Origin: Eudorina sp. 2006-703-Eu-15
Taxonomy: Eukaryota; Chlorophyta; Chlorophyceae; Chlamydomonadales; Volvocaceae
Reading direction: 5' to 3'
DNA length: 64,000 nucleotides
Assembly (NCBI GenBank): GCA_003117195.1
Contig: BDSI01000007.1
Coordinates: forward strand, 1,302,001-1,366,000
Below are positions 24,801 through 36,300 of this stretch, one piece after another (the first letter of the stretch is position 1; every line of letters starts with the position of its first letter). The notes beneath the pieces were generated by a model. That model searched no databases and was not told where the DNA came from. It saw only the letters and a list, made by a program, of their open reading frames with translations. Both the position numbers and the translations under genes were made by a program.

Positions 24801-25447
24801 CTCAGGAGCTTGCGGACATAGACCTGGACTGGCTCAGCGGCGACGAGGCGGCACAGCACGTGCTCTCCCTGCTTGCCGCTCCCACCCTGGAGCAGCTGCT
24901 GGCCGACCCGCGGGTCGCCTGGGCCCGCGTAGGGCCCGCCTGGGGGCCGTACGCGCCCTCAGACCTGAGCCAGGAGAAGCGCATCCGCAGTCAGAAACTG
25001 CTGGATGCGGCGGTGGGGCCCGACGAGTGGTTCCACAGGGCAGCGGAGGCGTTGCGCTGCGTGGTGATGGGGGGGCAGTCTGGAGTGCTGGGCGGCGGCC
25101 GGCTGGACCCGTACCGGAGGCTGGACGAGCAGGGGGACTCGGTGGCGGGCTTCGAGGGGTACAGGTGGCTGTCGGGTTGCGGTTGGGCGGATGGGAACAC
25201 TCGAGGAGGCAGCAGTGGGATGCGTGGCGAGACGCAGCAGCAGCAATTGCCGAGGGAGCAGGGGCGGAGGGTGGCGGAGGGTGTGAGCATCGGGGGCTTG
25301 AGGGCGGGCCGGCCCGCGGCGTCGTCGTCGGCGAGGGTGTGGGAGGGGGTTCTGGGGCCGGCAGGCGTGGCGCGGCTGCGGTCGGCGTTATCGGCGATGG
25401 GGTACGACCCGGACCTCTGGATGGCGGGTGTTGGCGGGAGGGGGTGA
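18861..25447 (+). CDS. Very large low-complexity protein, function unknown
   Basis: Not recognised. A phase-consistent chain is 18861-19182, about 19367-19842, 20147-20252, about 20349-20830, about 20905-24435, 24806-25447, for roughly 1850 residues; starts of exons 2, 4 and 5 are uncertain, and the ATG at 18861 is a guess. The first segment is Arg-rich (possible transit peptide). The long fifth exon alternates Leu/Ala-rich helical blocks (QVRLLCVLAALGYPLSFAAC, LLWVLRAQLRTC, ALLALMWQGDWFRG) with poly-Ala, Glu-Ala, Gly and Pro tracts, an 11-residue repeat (DAGLDEHLRAA) in three tandem copies at about 23809-23910, and a proline run at about 23300-23380. The last exon is more ordered (DLDWLSGDEAAQHVLSLLAAP, then EEWFHRAAEAL-like text). 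The block pattern suggests helical repeats, as in algal organelle RNA-binding proteins, but no signature is visible. TGTAA follows at 26029. Confidence 0.55.
20511..20540. repeat. (GGT)n microsatellite
   Basis: A run of GGT triplets that would read as poly-Val in the large unknown gene. It may be intronic, since the exon boundary there is uncertain. Confidence 0.75.
23809..23910 (+). repeat. 33-bp coding tandem repeat, three copies
   Basis: Three virtually identical 33-bp units encode DAGLDEHLRAA three times in a row in the large unknown protein. The near absence of synonymous changes points to a recent expansion. Confidence 0.9.
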
Positions 25448-26816
25448 GGGCCAGGGCACCCGGGTGGGGGCGGGGGGTGGGGAATCAGTCGACGAATTGC
25501 GGGGCGGCCAGGGGGACAGAATGATATGAATTATATGGACTGCAGATGGTGACATGTGACAGTGGCCGCCCGCACGGGACTGGACCGCGGTCACGGGCCG
25601 CCGTCGGACCGCCATCTGGGCTCGCAGCCCCGGGGGCCGCATCCGTGGCTCGACGGGGCCCCTCCTCCTCCTCCCCCTCCCGGTCGCTTGTTGCGTCGAC
25701 ATGAGACAGTCAATGCACGGGGGCTGGACGCTGGACGTTGTCATGTGTTCACGTTGCCAGGGTCTCGGGGGGGATGCGCCGGTCCCTCTTCCCCGCCCCC
25801 GAGGGATGCCCCGAGAGAGCTGCCCCGCAACCTCCACCCAGAAACGTGAAAAGGTCGGGGGACGTGCGTCGTCGCACGCGCCCTCGAGGGACACACCAGC
25901 ACTGGCCCCACCGGGAATTGAGCATTGACCGCACCGTGAGTTTAAATGCTGGCCCCGCCATCAATAGGATACCGGCCCTACGGGCACCCGCACCCTGGCC
26001 CTACTGATACCTCGTAATCCAGACTACTGTAAGTCCACAGTTCTCAAGCAATGCGCGCCGCTTCCCGCACAGCTTTCACAACGACTCATAAGGCTACAGT
26101 GACCTAAGGTGACCTAGGGTTTGTTCGCGATCACATGCCCCGGACGATAACCGGACGGCCTCCATATCCGGCGCCATATCTGGTCCTCATCACGACGTCG
26201 TCTTTGTCTTCCCCCCGCTGCCCACACCGGTGCCTCCAACACCCCTGATCGCAGCATGTACGGTACTAAGGGGGACCCGCCGCCCCGAGCCAACATGTGC
26301 TGTTCGGACCGAGCTGCGGACTGGAACCACAACGGCACCTTCGTCGGACGCGCAGGCCTCTCCTAGCTGCATGTGGCACTAGTGTCCCCTCACCCGCGCC
26401 AGGCCGATACCGGTAGGCGCGCCTCTACTCTCCAGCGCAACTTCTCCACGGACAACCGATGGGCGGATGGGCCCACACCACCGATCCAGCCCCCGACACA
26501 CTGGCCAGACGAGGTCTCCTTCCAGCGCCCGCACACTGCCAGGCATGTCCACTCTCCCGGGACCACGGCGCCAACCCCCCCCGGCCCCCGCCCGCCCACA
26601 ATTGCGCCCCACCTGTCCTTTTGCACGGGCGCTCCCCCTCTCCGCTCGCGGTGTCGCTTGTCCCGGGCCCCCTGCCGCACCACGCCCTGGCCGTGCAGGT
26701 CGCAGCGCAGGCTCCCCCACCTCCCCCACCGGTGCATTTCTCCGCCCCGCTCTCCCCTCCTGGAGCTCACATCCGCACGCAGCAGCTGGGCCAGCCAGGG
26801 GGCACCTGCGGTCCCC
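25448..26816. other. Convergent intergenic region
   Basis: The region between the ends of the large unknown gene (plus) and the PP2A B'' gene (minus). It should hold both 3' UTRs; TGTAA at 26029 fits the plus-strand gene. Frames at 25388-25894 and 26373-27416 have no conserved content. No other feature is seen. Confidence 0.55.
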
Positions 26817-29800
26817 TCACGAGCCCGAGTCCTCGTCCTGGTGCATGAAGTTCTCCCGGTAGTTGTAGTCGTAAAACTGCTTCACGTCGGACAGCATGGA
26901 GAAGAAGATGCCGCTCATGCCGCTGGCAGTCAGGTCCTCGGCCGTGATGCGCGCGGTCACCTGCCGGGGGGCCGCGGAGGGGTTGGGTTGGGGTTGAGGG
27001 GGCGGCACGGGGTTGGTGGGATGGGGGGTCGTGGGAGGATGGGGGCTCTAGGGCGGTTTAACGGTGGGAGGGAGGCCACTCAGGGTCGCCCGCCGGGGCC
27101 AGCGGGGCGCGAGCCCAGGTGGTCACAGGATGGAAAAGGACGACCTCGGGTTTCCTTTCCATGCAGCAGCATCAGCACCCATCAGCATGACGGACGCGAC
27201 CAGTTGTGTTATGCGGGAAGGGCTCTTGCGCGTGTAGGTGGGCGGGGGGATGGGCGGGTGTCGGGCTGGGAGCTGGGCTGCCCCCAGGCGCTGGGGAAGC
27301 GGTGCGGGTACGGGTGCGGGTCAGGGCGAGGAGGGACGGAGTGCAGGGGGCGGTGTCCCCCGACCTGCCCCACCTTGGGTTTGACCATGTCCAGGATTTC
27401 GTCAACCACGTCGTAGATGTTCAGGTCGGCGTACTCGTGCATGACGTTGACCCACATGTAGTGGATCTCCTTGAAGAACGTGTAGATCTCGGCCGGGGTG
27501 ACGTAACCCTGGCCAGGCGGGGAGGGAGGGAGGGAGGGAGGGAGGAAGGCAGGGATCGCGTGTTAAGGCATGGAGGACGTGGAGGCAGGGAGGGAGGCAG
27601 GGACGGAGAGGGCAACGTAGAGGCTGTGCTGAGGGCATCGGGATCCCCATGGCGGAGCACGGCAGTACGGCCCGTCTCCCCCTCAGCACCCCGGTATTTA
27701 TCGTTGGTCAGTATTTGTCGCCGGGCTGGGTGTGTCTGGGCTGTTTCCCTTTTTATCCCCCTCAACACCCGGTGCGGGTCGGTGCGGGTCGGTGCAGTGC
27801 GGTGCGGCGCACTCGCCGCGGCCCCTCCAGCCCTGGCCTGCCCCTCCGCCCGACTCCGTTGGGGACACCCCGCAGCTCAGCCGCCCAACCCCATCTGCGA
27901 TATGGCACCCCCTCTACGATATATATAATACACCGTAGCACCCCAGTGGCGCGACTGGATGCGCTGCTCGCGTGACGTGGCCGCCCGCCGGCGTCTTGAC
28001 TGGCTGGGCAGGCAGCCCCCGAACAGTCCCCGCGTGGCCGGCGACGATTGTAGCCTTCGATCGGCTCGATCCGCTGGGTCAGCTTCCCGGCGCGACCATG
28101 CCCATACCGCCCCGTCCGTCCATTCCTCACCCGCTCCCGTACCCCCACCCATTCCTCACCCGCCCCCGTAACCTCTCAGCTCTCACCCATTCCTCACCCG
28201 CTCCCGTACCCCCACCCATTCCTCACCCCCACCCCCACCCGCACCCTCACCCACCCGAGGCACCGAGAAGCCCGAGAGGGAGGCACCCCCCGGGCCCGCC
28301 CCCACCTGCTTCTTGAGGTCGAATATGTCGAAGAAGTACTTGATGGCTGCCTGGTGAGAGCGGTGGTCCCACGCCAGCACAAAGTCGGTGAAGGCCAGCA
28401 GGTCCATCTCGTCCCTGCGGCCCTCGGGCGGGCGGGTCGGTCGGGCGGGTGGGTCGTTGGGTTGTTTGGTGGGTCGATCGTTGGGTGGGTGGGTCGTTGG
28501 GTTGTTTGGTGGGTCGATCGTTGGGTGGGTGGGTCGGTCGGTCGTTGGGTGGGTCGTTGGGTTGGTCACCCCGACCCGCCCTCACCCCTCTCTATCCCCG
28601 CGCCGCCCTCACCTGTGCACGGTGCGGCCCTGCACGATGCGCATGCGCATGACGTGCTCCTCGAAGATGCGCGAGATGAAGAGCGGCGACATGGTGCCGT
28701 TGCTGATGGCCGTGAACTCGGTGCGGCTGAGCAGCCCGTTCATGTCCTCGTCCAGAGCCACGAACGTCTTGTACACGCGCTGGGTGGACTGCGGCAGATC
28801 GGGCAGGGAGGTGCGGGCGGACGGGCGAAGGTGGCAGTCGTCGTCGTCGTCGTCGGCGGCGGCGGTGGTGGTAGGCGGATGCGGCAGCGGCAGTGGACGC
28901 GGCGGTGGTGGTGGTGGCCGATGGAAACGAGCGGTGAGAGGAGGCGGCACAGAGACGCACGCACGCATAGGTATGCCGGCACGCACGCTTCAGGGGTGTG
29001 CGAGGTCGAGCAACTCGCGAAGGGCGCGAGCGCGCGGCCGGACCGGCAAACTGACGATGTGCCGGCCTAGCTGGAAGACAGGCGCTTTGAGACCTCTCGG
29101 ACCCGTGGCTAAGCCTGCCGGCCCAAGTACACGCATCGCGGCACCTCCCTCCCTGACAGCGCCCGGCTCCTGGACCCCATGAGGCCAGGGAGGGGCCGTG
29201 GGGCGGGGGGGGACGATGGCCCAGGCCGGGGTCACAGCGCACCACGCCCCGCCTGGGTTGGGCCACCTCCGCCCACGGGCTGCAAAGACGTGTGGGCGGG
29301 CGCGTCTCCATATGCGCCAGCACTGAACACCGTGTGCCCTCCCTGGAGGCATCCCCCTCAAGGCGGCCTCCACCTTATAACCTCCCTGCGCCTTCCGTAC
29401 GTGCCGCACGTCGGGTCGGCTGCAGGGCGCTCAGTCGCCCCACAGACAGCCTTGACCAGGCCTGACCTGACCTGACCTTGCCTGCCCAGGCCGCCCCACG
29501 CAACCGCGGAAAGCACACAGCACCTACCTGGAAGGAGAACCAGTTGGATATGAGCTGGTGCTCCTGCAGCTGGCTGTTCTTCAGCTCGTTGAGCTCCTGC
29601 GAGGGCGCGAGGGCAAGCCGGGAGCCGCGCGGTGGTGGTGGGGGGGATGGTGGTGTGTGGGCGGAGGTGGGCTGGTTCGAACTAACAGCTGGAGGTGCTG
29701 GTGCAGTGGTGCCGGCGCAGGGAAGGACAAGAGCGCCAAGCAGAGCGCGCAGCTCCCGCTGCCAGCACCACCCTCACGCGCGCGCCATCGCCAAAGAGGG

Positions 29801-32562
29801 GAACATGCGCCCTACCAGGTACCGGCGCGCCCGTCACGAGGGCTCCGAAACCAGGGCGGACGGTGGGTACCAGCCCAATCCAGACGATGGGTGTCAGCCC
29901 AGCACAATCTAGCCCACCCAGCTCAGCTCAGCTCAGCCCCCCACCGCCGCCCCCCACCTGCAGCACGATGCTGTTGACCAGGTCCCGGATCCTCACGCTG
30001 CCGTTCTTGCCGTGGAAGAACAGCAGCTTGCGCACCGCGATGCGGCCGTAGTGGTCCACGAAGTCCGGCTGCGAGGGGGGCCAGGGGGCCGGGGAGGGGA
30101 TATAGGAAATTGGTGGACATATTCAAACCGCGCTGCTGCCAGAGCGAGGGGGAGTTCAAACAAGAGCCAAGCCCGGACGAACCCAATCACCCGTTGGGTA
30201 GGTGGTTGCGAAGTGGTTGCCCCCTTCGACCGGGTGGTTCGAAAACCCAGAGGGCGGGCGGCAGCTGCCCAGTCACCCACCCACCCACCTGCACGTCTGA
30301 CAGCGCGGCGACCTGCGGCACCAGCGACTTGACGTACTCCTCCAGCTGCTCGGTGGTCAGGCTGCCCGTGTTGTCCGGGTCGTAGGCGGACAGCTCCAGA
30401 CGCTGTGGAGAGGGTTGGGCGGCGGGGACGGAGGCAGAGCGGCATGTGGGCAGGACGGCATGTGGGCAGGACGGCATGTGGGCAGGCCAGGGGCCGCGCG
30501 GAGAGCGACAGCCGCCCCCAGTTAGCGGGTTGCAACAACGCACGGTGCGTATGCGCCGCCTTTCCACCCCGCTCAGGATGTCACACACACACACACACAC
30601 ACACGGGGCGCTACAGCATCACGGGCTACACCACCTTGGGACTACTTATGGTCGACATACTTCGCCCTGGCATATTGGTAACTCTGGTCTCGGTCTCAGT
30701 CGTCGGTTGCATTGCTGGACACGGTTCTGCTTATTCGCGGCTCAGCTTTTCTCCTTGCTAACACACACACACACACACACACACACAGACGCAGGGCAGC
30801 GCACGCTGTCACGCTATCGAATACAACGCACGCTGCCTATGCAACCGACGAGCACGCACACGAGCCAGAGCGCGGTAAGAGATCCACTCATGTCGGTGTC
30901 TGCACGCACGAACACACGCACATCGTGCGGGGCAGTGACAGGCCCGACCGCATACACGCACATTCAGTCACACCCACTATCCCTTTGTGGGTGTCTTTGT
31001 TGGGTAAATAGTCCATTCACTCCTTTATTTCAGGCATGCCCTCCCGCACGTTTTGGTGCATCGTGGTCCGTAAGTTGAGGTAGTTGAGGAACTGGTTGGC
31101 GGAGATGCAGCCGTTGTCGTCCCGGTCGAACTTGAGGAACACCGACGCCTTGAAGTAGGGCTCGATCTGCGGCCCGAACACCTCGCGGCACCGCTGGAGC
31201 ACCTGCGCTGACCGGAACCCGGAACCCGGACGCCGGCGGGGATCATCCAACAGCGAATTTCGGCAGGCACTGTATAGTGGCTGCGTCGCCCCGAATTCCG
31301 GTGGGGTTTGAAAAATGTAAACCAACGACAACAGCTCGGACACACCCAGATCGGTGGGGAGTGTGCACAGGCGGGGCGCGCAGTCCGCCACTTGAGTAGA
31401 GCGCGCGCTCTGGGTGTCATATAGCCGCCTGGTAAGCGGCCTGTCAGGGCCTGCGACCTGGCCATGGCGGCGCGCGGGGGCGGGGCCACGTACCTGGGAG
31501 AAGCCGTCGTAGTTGATGCGCACCTCGCCCTGCGTCTCCTGCCCCATCTCCTTCATCAGGAACCAGATGTTTCGGAGCTCCTCTTCGGAGAGCAGCAGGA
31601 TCTCCTGCTTGAGGGGGTCAGGGTAGAGGGTGTAGCGAGGGGCCCCGCGTGCATGTGAGTGTGTATTTGCGCTTGTGTGTGAACAGCTAACCGTAACCCA
31701 ACGGGAACGAACCCGAAACACTCTCACCCTTGCTGGAGGACTGGGCTGAAGGAGCACACGAGCAAAATCCCTGGGCTGCTGCGCCCCCGGCGCTGGTGCC
31801 CCGTCACACAAGGCAGCAAAAGAACAAGGACTGCCCGCCTCAGCCACAAATCGGAAAGCAGCCACCAGCACCCAAAGAGTCTATTCCGTGGCCAGCAGCA
31901 CGGCAGGAGCACAGAGAGCGGCAAGGGAACACTCACAAGAGCAGCAATATGATTGTGTGTGTGAAGGGAAGGGTGAGATTAGGTTCTCGGCCCAGCGTGA
32001 AGGTGCCCCGTCATGGAGAGAATCGAGGGCGCTGTGCAGAAAGACCCATGGGTCCGGAGCATTCTCCGTCATGAAGCGTGGATCCCCCAATAGTGTAAAG
32101 GAGAGCGGCGAGTTACGGACAGTAATGTAAAGCATACTAATGCTCACATCCAGTTGTCGTCTGCTGGCTCCACTTCTCACCTGGTCCTTGCGACGTCTCG
32201 CTTCACGTTCCACCAAGGTACGCACGGATCCCGGTTTCGCTTTCTACGTATTTTATGAATGGCTTCACCGTTAGCGCCTCCTAAATTGCCTTGTCAGAGC
32301 CCAGCACAGACATGACCACTGACCGGCTTGAAAAACGATGGGATCGCAGAGGCCGGTTTCTGGGCCGATTGATGCTGTTCAAGTATGCTGGTGACATTCT
32401 GGAGCACTTCTTGCTCTGCCGGTGGTGGGTCCACGGTAGGTTCAGGAGCAGCTGTCACAAGTTCATACTGTCGTCAACCAGTAATCTCTTACCAATATCC
32501 TCTGCCTCCCTGTCGGGCTCTGGGTGATCCCTTACAAATGATTTCAATGAGGAAAGCAACAT
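26817..32562 (-). CDS. TON2: PP2A regulatory subunit B''-gamma / TON2-like
   Basis: Twelve exons join without a phase break: 32493-32562, 32324-32415, 32181-32243, 31494-31604, 31050-31202, 30289-30402, 29958-30068, 29528-29596, 28613-28788, 28306-28414, 27374-27508, 26817-26960, giving 448 residues, close to human PPP2R3C and plant TON2/FASS. Family landmarks appear in order: IPSFFKP near residue 50, ILLLSEEELRNIWFLM, EF-like loops DRDDNGCISANQF, DPDNTGSLTTEQL and DEDMNGLLSRTEF, the HYGRIAVRKLLFFHG block, FTDFVLAWD, EILDMVKPK and a FYDYNYREN end. The protein targets the PP2A A/C core to substrates in a calcium-sensitive way; relatives organise cortical microtubules, basal bodies and centrosomes, an attractive role in a flagellate. 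The first two exons are small; the first was placed by the ATG at 32562 and a GTAAGA donor. The intron 30403-31049 hosts a dispersed 164-bp element. Confidence 0.93.
28125..28250. repeat. C-rich minisatellite in TON2-like intron
   Basis: Imperfect copies of a CCCACCCATTCCTCACCCGC-type unit, with CTCCCGTACC between copies, in the intron 27509-28305. Confidence 0.8.
28425..28568. repeat. GGGTGGGTCGTT minisatellite in TON2-like intron
   Basis: A G/T-rich tandem array built from GGTGGGTCGATCGTTGGGTG and GGGTCGTTGGGTTGTTTG segments, two long copies plus partial units, in the 198-bp intron 28415-28612, which it almost fills. Confidence 0.85.
30603..30766. mobile_element. 164-bp dispersed element, copy 1
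   Basis: This block matches 39429-39592 at 162 of 164 positions (differences at about 30624 and 30672). It begins ACGGGGCGCTACAGCATCAC and ends TTCTCCTTGCTAACACAC. Both sides are (CA)n runs, about 30584-30602 and 30762-30786, so it sits in, or brought, a CA microsatellite. No terminal inverted repeat, tRNA-like promoter box or ORF is evident. It lies in a TON2-like intron. It could be a short non-autonomous transposon or SINE; duplication by another route is not excluded. Confidence 0.75.
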
Positions 32563-33393
32563 TATCCTACGTCGTCAGCCGTCCAGTAAACTCCATTGAA
32601 ACGGCCCTAGCTTAGGGAACGGAGACATTTGATAGTGCAGCATCAGCATCTGTGAAGAAACTAACTGAATTGCAGAGTTTACAAGCGGATGACGTGGGCC
32701 TCGCGTGTAGCAGGTGGGCAAACGCTGATAGCTGCAACATCAGAATTGTTGTACATATCAATGTGCTGCAACAGGTTTGTCAAAGCTGGTGAACTTCTGC
32801 GTCGGCAGCTCGGCACTCGGGCCTTCTTATGAAAAGTCGTTATGACGGTTGCCGCGGTTACTTGCGGAACCGCATTGATGCATGATGCTAGTGTTTTTGT
32901 TTTGCGCTGCGAGCACAGAAGCGCTCACGTGCATAATATCCCCGCAACGGTTTACGCGTGCAGCAAAAGCACGGCCCCTACTCCTCCAGGTCAGGCCTGG
33001 CCTCACCCCCCGCGTCATCCTCCGCCGGCATGCCTCTCCAAACCCACCGTCCTCGCCGCCGTGCGCGATTGGAGCCATGGCCCGTACGGGTCCACTTATC
33101 CCGGGACCATGAGCGGACCATGGCGACATGCTGATGGTGGCTAGGAAGCGTGAATTGTCTGTCGGGACCTAATGAAGTAGGTGAAGAACGGGCCCCATCG
33201 CGCTTGATTGGTATGGAACTACGGACAGAAGATAGGGACCCTAGACGTACGGCGGAATGAGGACGTGTACGACAACACCGAGGCAGTACTGAGCTTTCCG
33301 TCATTGTATCGGGAGACTCTCTTTGAAGGGGGGTGGTGCCGTCAAGATAAAATGGCAACACACGAAAACAAAACGGAGGCGGGCAACGAAACC
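32563..33393. promoter_or_regulatory. Divergent intergenic region, TON2-like / aminotransferase
   Basis: An 0.8 kb gap between divergent starts, which should contain both promoters and 5' UTRs. It is AT-richer than the flanks between 32563 and 32900. No coding exon was found; the frame at 32827-33144 has no family-like motif. Confidence 0.5.
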
Positions 33394-36300
33394 ATGGTCT
33401 CTTGCCGGACATCTGTAAGTGTCAGAGAGTGTTGGTGTAGACGCAGATAATTAAAAGGTTGAATGCCTCGCACGGCCGCAATACACCGCTCCGTGAGGCT
33501 CCGTGACGCATTTGTTACGAAATTTTCTCCTGTGTATCTTGGATCAACGCCGCGTGTCTGAACCCAATTTTTTCCTTCTTACTTGATTTCACCTCTCGCT
33601 GACTCGACTTAATCTGTAAAATGCGGCGCTGCAGGGCTTGCCCGCGTTCAAGCTTGAGGTACGGAAGAGCGGCGCAAGTAATGACCAGATAGATGTCATT
33701 ATACATCCTTCATGAAATGGGTTTACGCGTTGGAACAACTTTCGAAAGTGACCAACCACCAACCGTTCTAACCGTTTCACGAACAAGAACGAACTGATCT
33801 CCGCGTAACTCTGGACCAACAAACGCAGCGCTACTTCGCCATTTGGGAGTTCAAGGCGCCGCATTTACTATGCTGCTCCGATTGCGAGCCGGTGCTTCTT
33901 ACGGAGCTGCTGCAGCTCATGGATGCGGAAACCAAAAGCAGGTGGACCGGGGGACCGGGGGGACTTGCCGATGGTGTGGGTGACATAACCACCTGCGTTG
34001 AGGGTCAGGGCAAATCAAGAGACGCTGAGATCTGGAACGCAAGCAGCGGTGGGCTGCTGGCACCGCTGCGCCGATGGCGACGCAAACACGCGCTGAGGGA
34101 CCCCAAGCTCCCCTCGTTGCCTTCAAAGCCAGGCGCCCGTAATGCTGCCTGGCATGGTTCGCCCTCTCAACCAATTGCCTAAACAAGCCTAACGCAGAGC
34201 CCACACGCAGGTGGGATAACCTGCGCCTGAGCTACGGCGAGACGCGGGGACTGCCGGTACGTGCCCAGCTCGTACGATCCCATTGTCGTACCGAAGTGTG
34301 CCCTGTTCATATCAGAGGGAGTTCATCGAATTCGTGCGCCAGGAACTAACAACGTGTTGTCATTGGCACGGCAGCAGGTCCACCGAAGGCAGGTTTCGCT
34401 TCGTTCCTCCGTCGTTCCTCCGTCCCGGCAAACCGGACCGACCAGTGCGTGACCCGTTCCATCCCGGTGTGTTGTGACAGGCTTTGGTGGACGAGATCTG
34501 CAACTTGTACGAACAAGTACGACCCGAGGGCGTCATTGTCGGCGCACCCCAGGAATGTGAGGCGCGGGCGGCGACACGCAGCGGGAGGGGTTTGATGGCC
34601 GCGCCCATACACCGCCCTCCCGGTACCTCGCCTGTAGGATAGATAACACATGCCCTCAAGGCAGGGTCGAACCCATCAGCGGCCGCGTCTGCAGTCAGTC
34701 AGTCAGTCAGTCAGTCAGTCAGTCAGTCAGTCAGTCAGTCAGTCAGCCAGTCAGTCAGTCAACTAGTCAGTCAATCGATCCGTCGAAGACGCACCAAGCA
34801 CTTGCACTCATCGTCGCCCGGACAAGTGAGGGGCAGTCATGAATGCCGTGCGTGCACGCACCCACGGAACTGCTGCCGTCGTACAGTGCGTTTGCTTTGC
34901 CAATGAAAGGCCTCCGCCGACCTGTCCGGCTGTCCCCCCAAGGTATCTACTTGGCCATGATGGCGGTCCTTCAGCCCGGAGACCACGTGGTGGGTTCATT
35001 CGTGGTGGGGTCGTGGGTGGCTCGTTCTGGGTCTGTCTGAGCTGGCTTGGACCTTAGCCCTCACGCGGTGCCGTACATACCGGCACACGGCACCAAGGTA
35101 TGTACGGCACTGTGTGAGGGCTACATCTGACAGCCAGGCCTCGTGCCGTCTCATCACACGGTGTGCAGCTGTTGGGGATCCTCCTTTGGGGGTCCGCGCG
35201 AGCCGCTCTTCGCCGCGCGCCCCTCCGTTTGAGGGGGCGGGGGTTAAATTGAGAAAAATAAATAAACCCGCAGAACGAACCCGGGCACGAGGGGGCGGGG
35301 GTGTCCGGGGATCCGGCGAGGGGTCGCTGTCCGGCGGAGCTGGCAGCTTCGTTATTGGGCTCAGTGGGTCGCGCGGACGGGGCTGAGTGGGCCGGGCTGG
35401 CTTTCCAGCGGGCGGGTTTCCGGATTCCGGTGCGGATGGGACGGATCACCTGATCTTCCGATGTCTGTCGTGTCTTGCCGCATTCTCTCCTCGGTTGCTG
35501 TCGTACAGGTCGTGACTTACCCGGGCTACCAATCGCTGTTCCAAGGTATGCTGAAGGGTGGTGTGTGTTTGGCACGCTGGTGGGTGGTATGAGAGCAGAC
35601 AGCCGTGCGTGATGCCCCGCGGGGCTTTCGGGCGAGCAGGCGCGTCGAACTACCAGATCGGGGCCCGTGTCCCCGAAATCTCGTCTAGGGATCGCTGCAC
35701 GCTCGCTCCACGCGACGTTTTGCCCAGTAGCAGCGCTGGCGTGTGTTAAAATAAACCACGCTGGCGTGTGTGTGTCCGCTACTCCGCTTGCAGTGGCGGC
35801 CTCCCTGGGGTGCGAGGTTGACCTGTGGGAGGTGGAGCTGGGGGAAGATGGCGGGGCGGCCTTCGACGTGGATAAATTCCAGGTGGGCGCGGGTGAGGGT
35901 CAGTTATTAGTTGGTTGCATGGTGGGCGTAAAACGGACCACACCCAGGTGTCAGCGGGTGTTTCGCCCCCTGCTGACGACTGGGTGTTGGAGCTGGTCGG
36001 AAGTGAAGGGAGCGACCCGGCCGCTCGCCAAGAAGACATCATCGGTCGGCGTATCCTCCTACGACACATGGCATCGCGCGACACAGTTAGATTCATAATT
36101 GATTCACAACTGATTCACAACTGCAACAAACCGTTCGGTAGACGGTGAATCAGTGCGAGAGTGGTCCAAAGCGGTGTGTGCCTGGCCCCTCCCGGGGCAC
36201 CCTGTCCTTGCCGCACTGCCCCGGGACACCCAAAGCCGCACTGGAACCTCCCTGCGCCGTCTTGGTAGGCCAAAACACGGCTCTGCCGCCTCTTGAGTGA

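Noticed and set aside
32415..32467. Longer second exon of the TON2-like gene starting at 32467
   Set aside because: That version leaves only a 25-base intron to the GTAAGA donor; the CGGCAG acceptor at 32416 keeps phase and gives a continuous EDIEQEVLQ protein.
34691..34768. CRISPR-like or regulatory array
   Set aside because: It is a plain CAGT tetranucleotide microsatellite without spacers, inside an intron.
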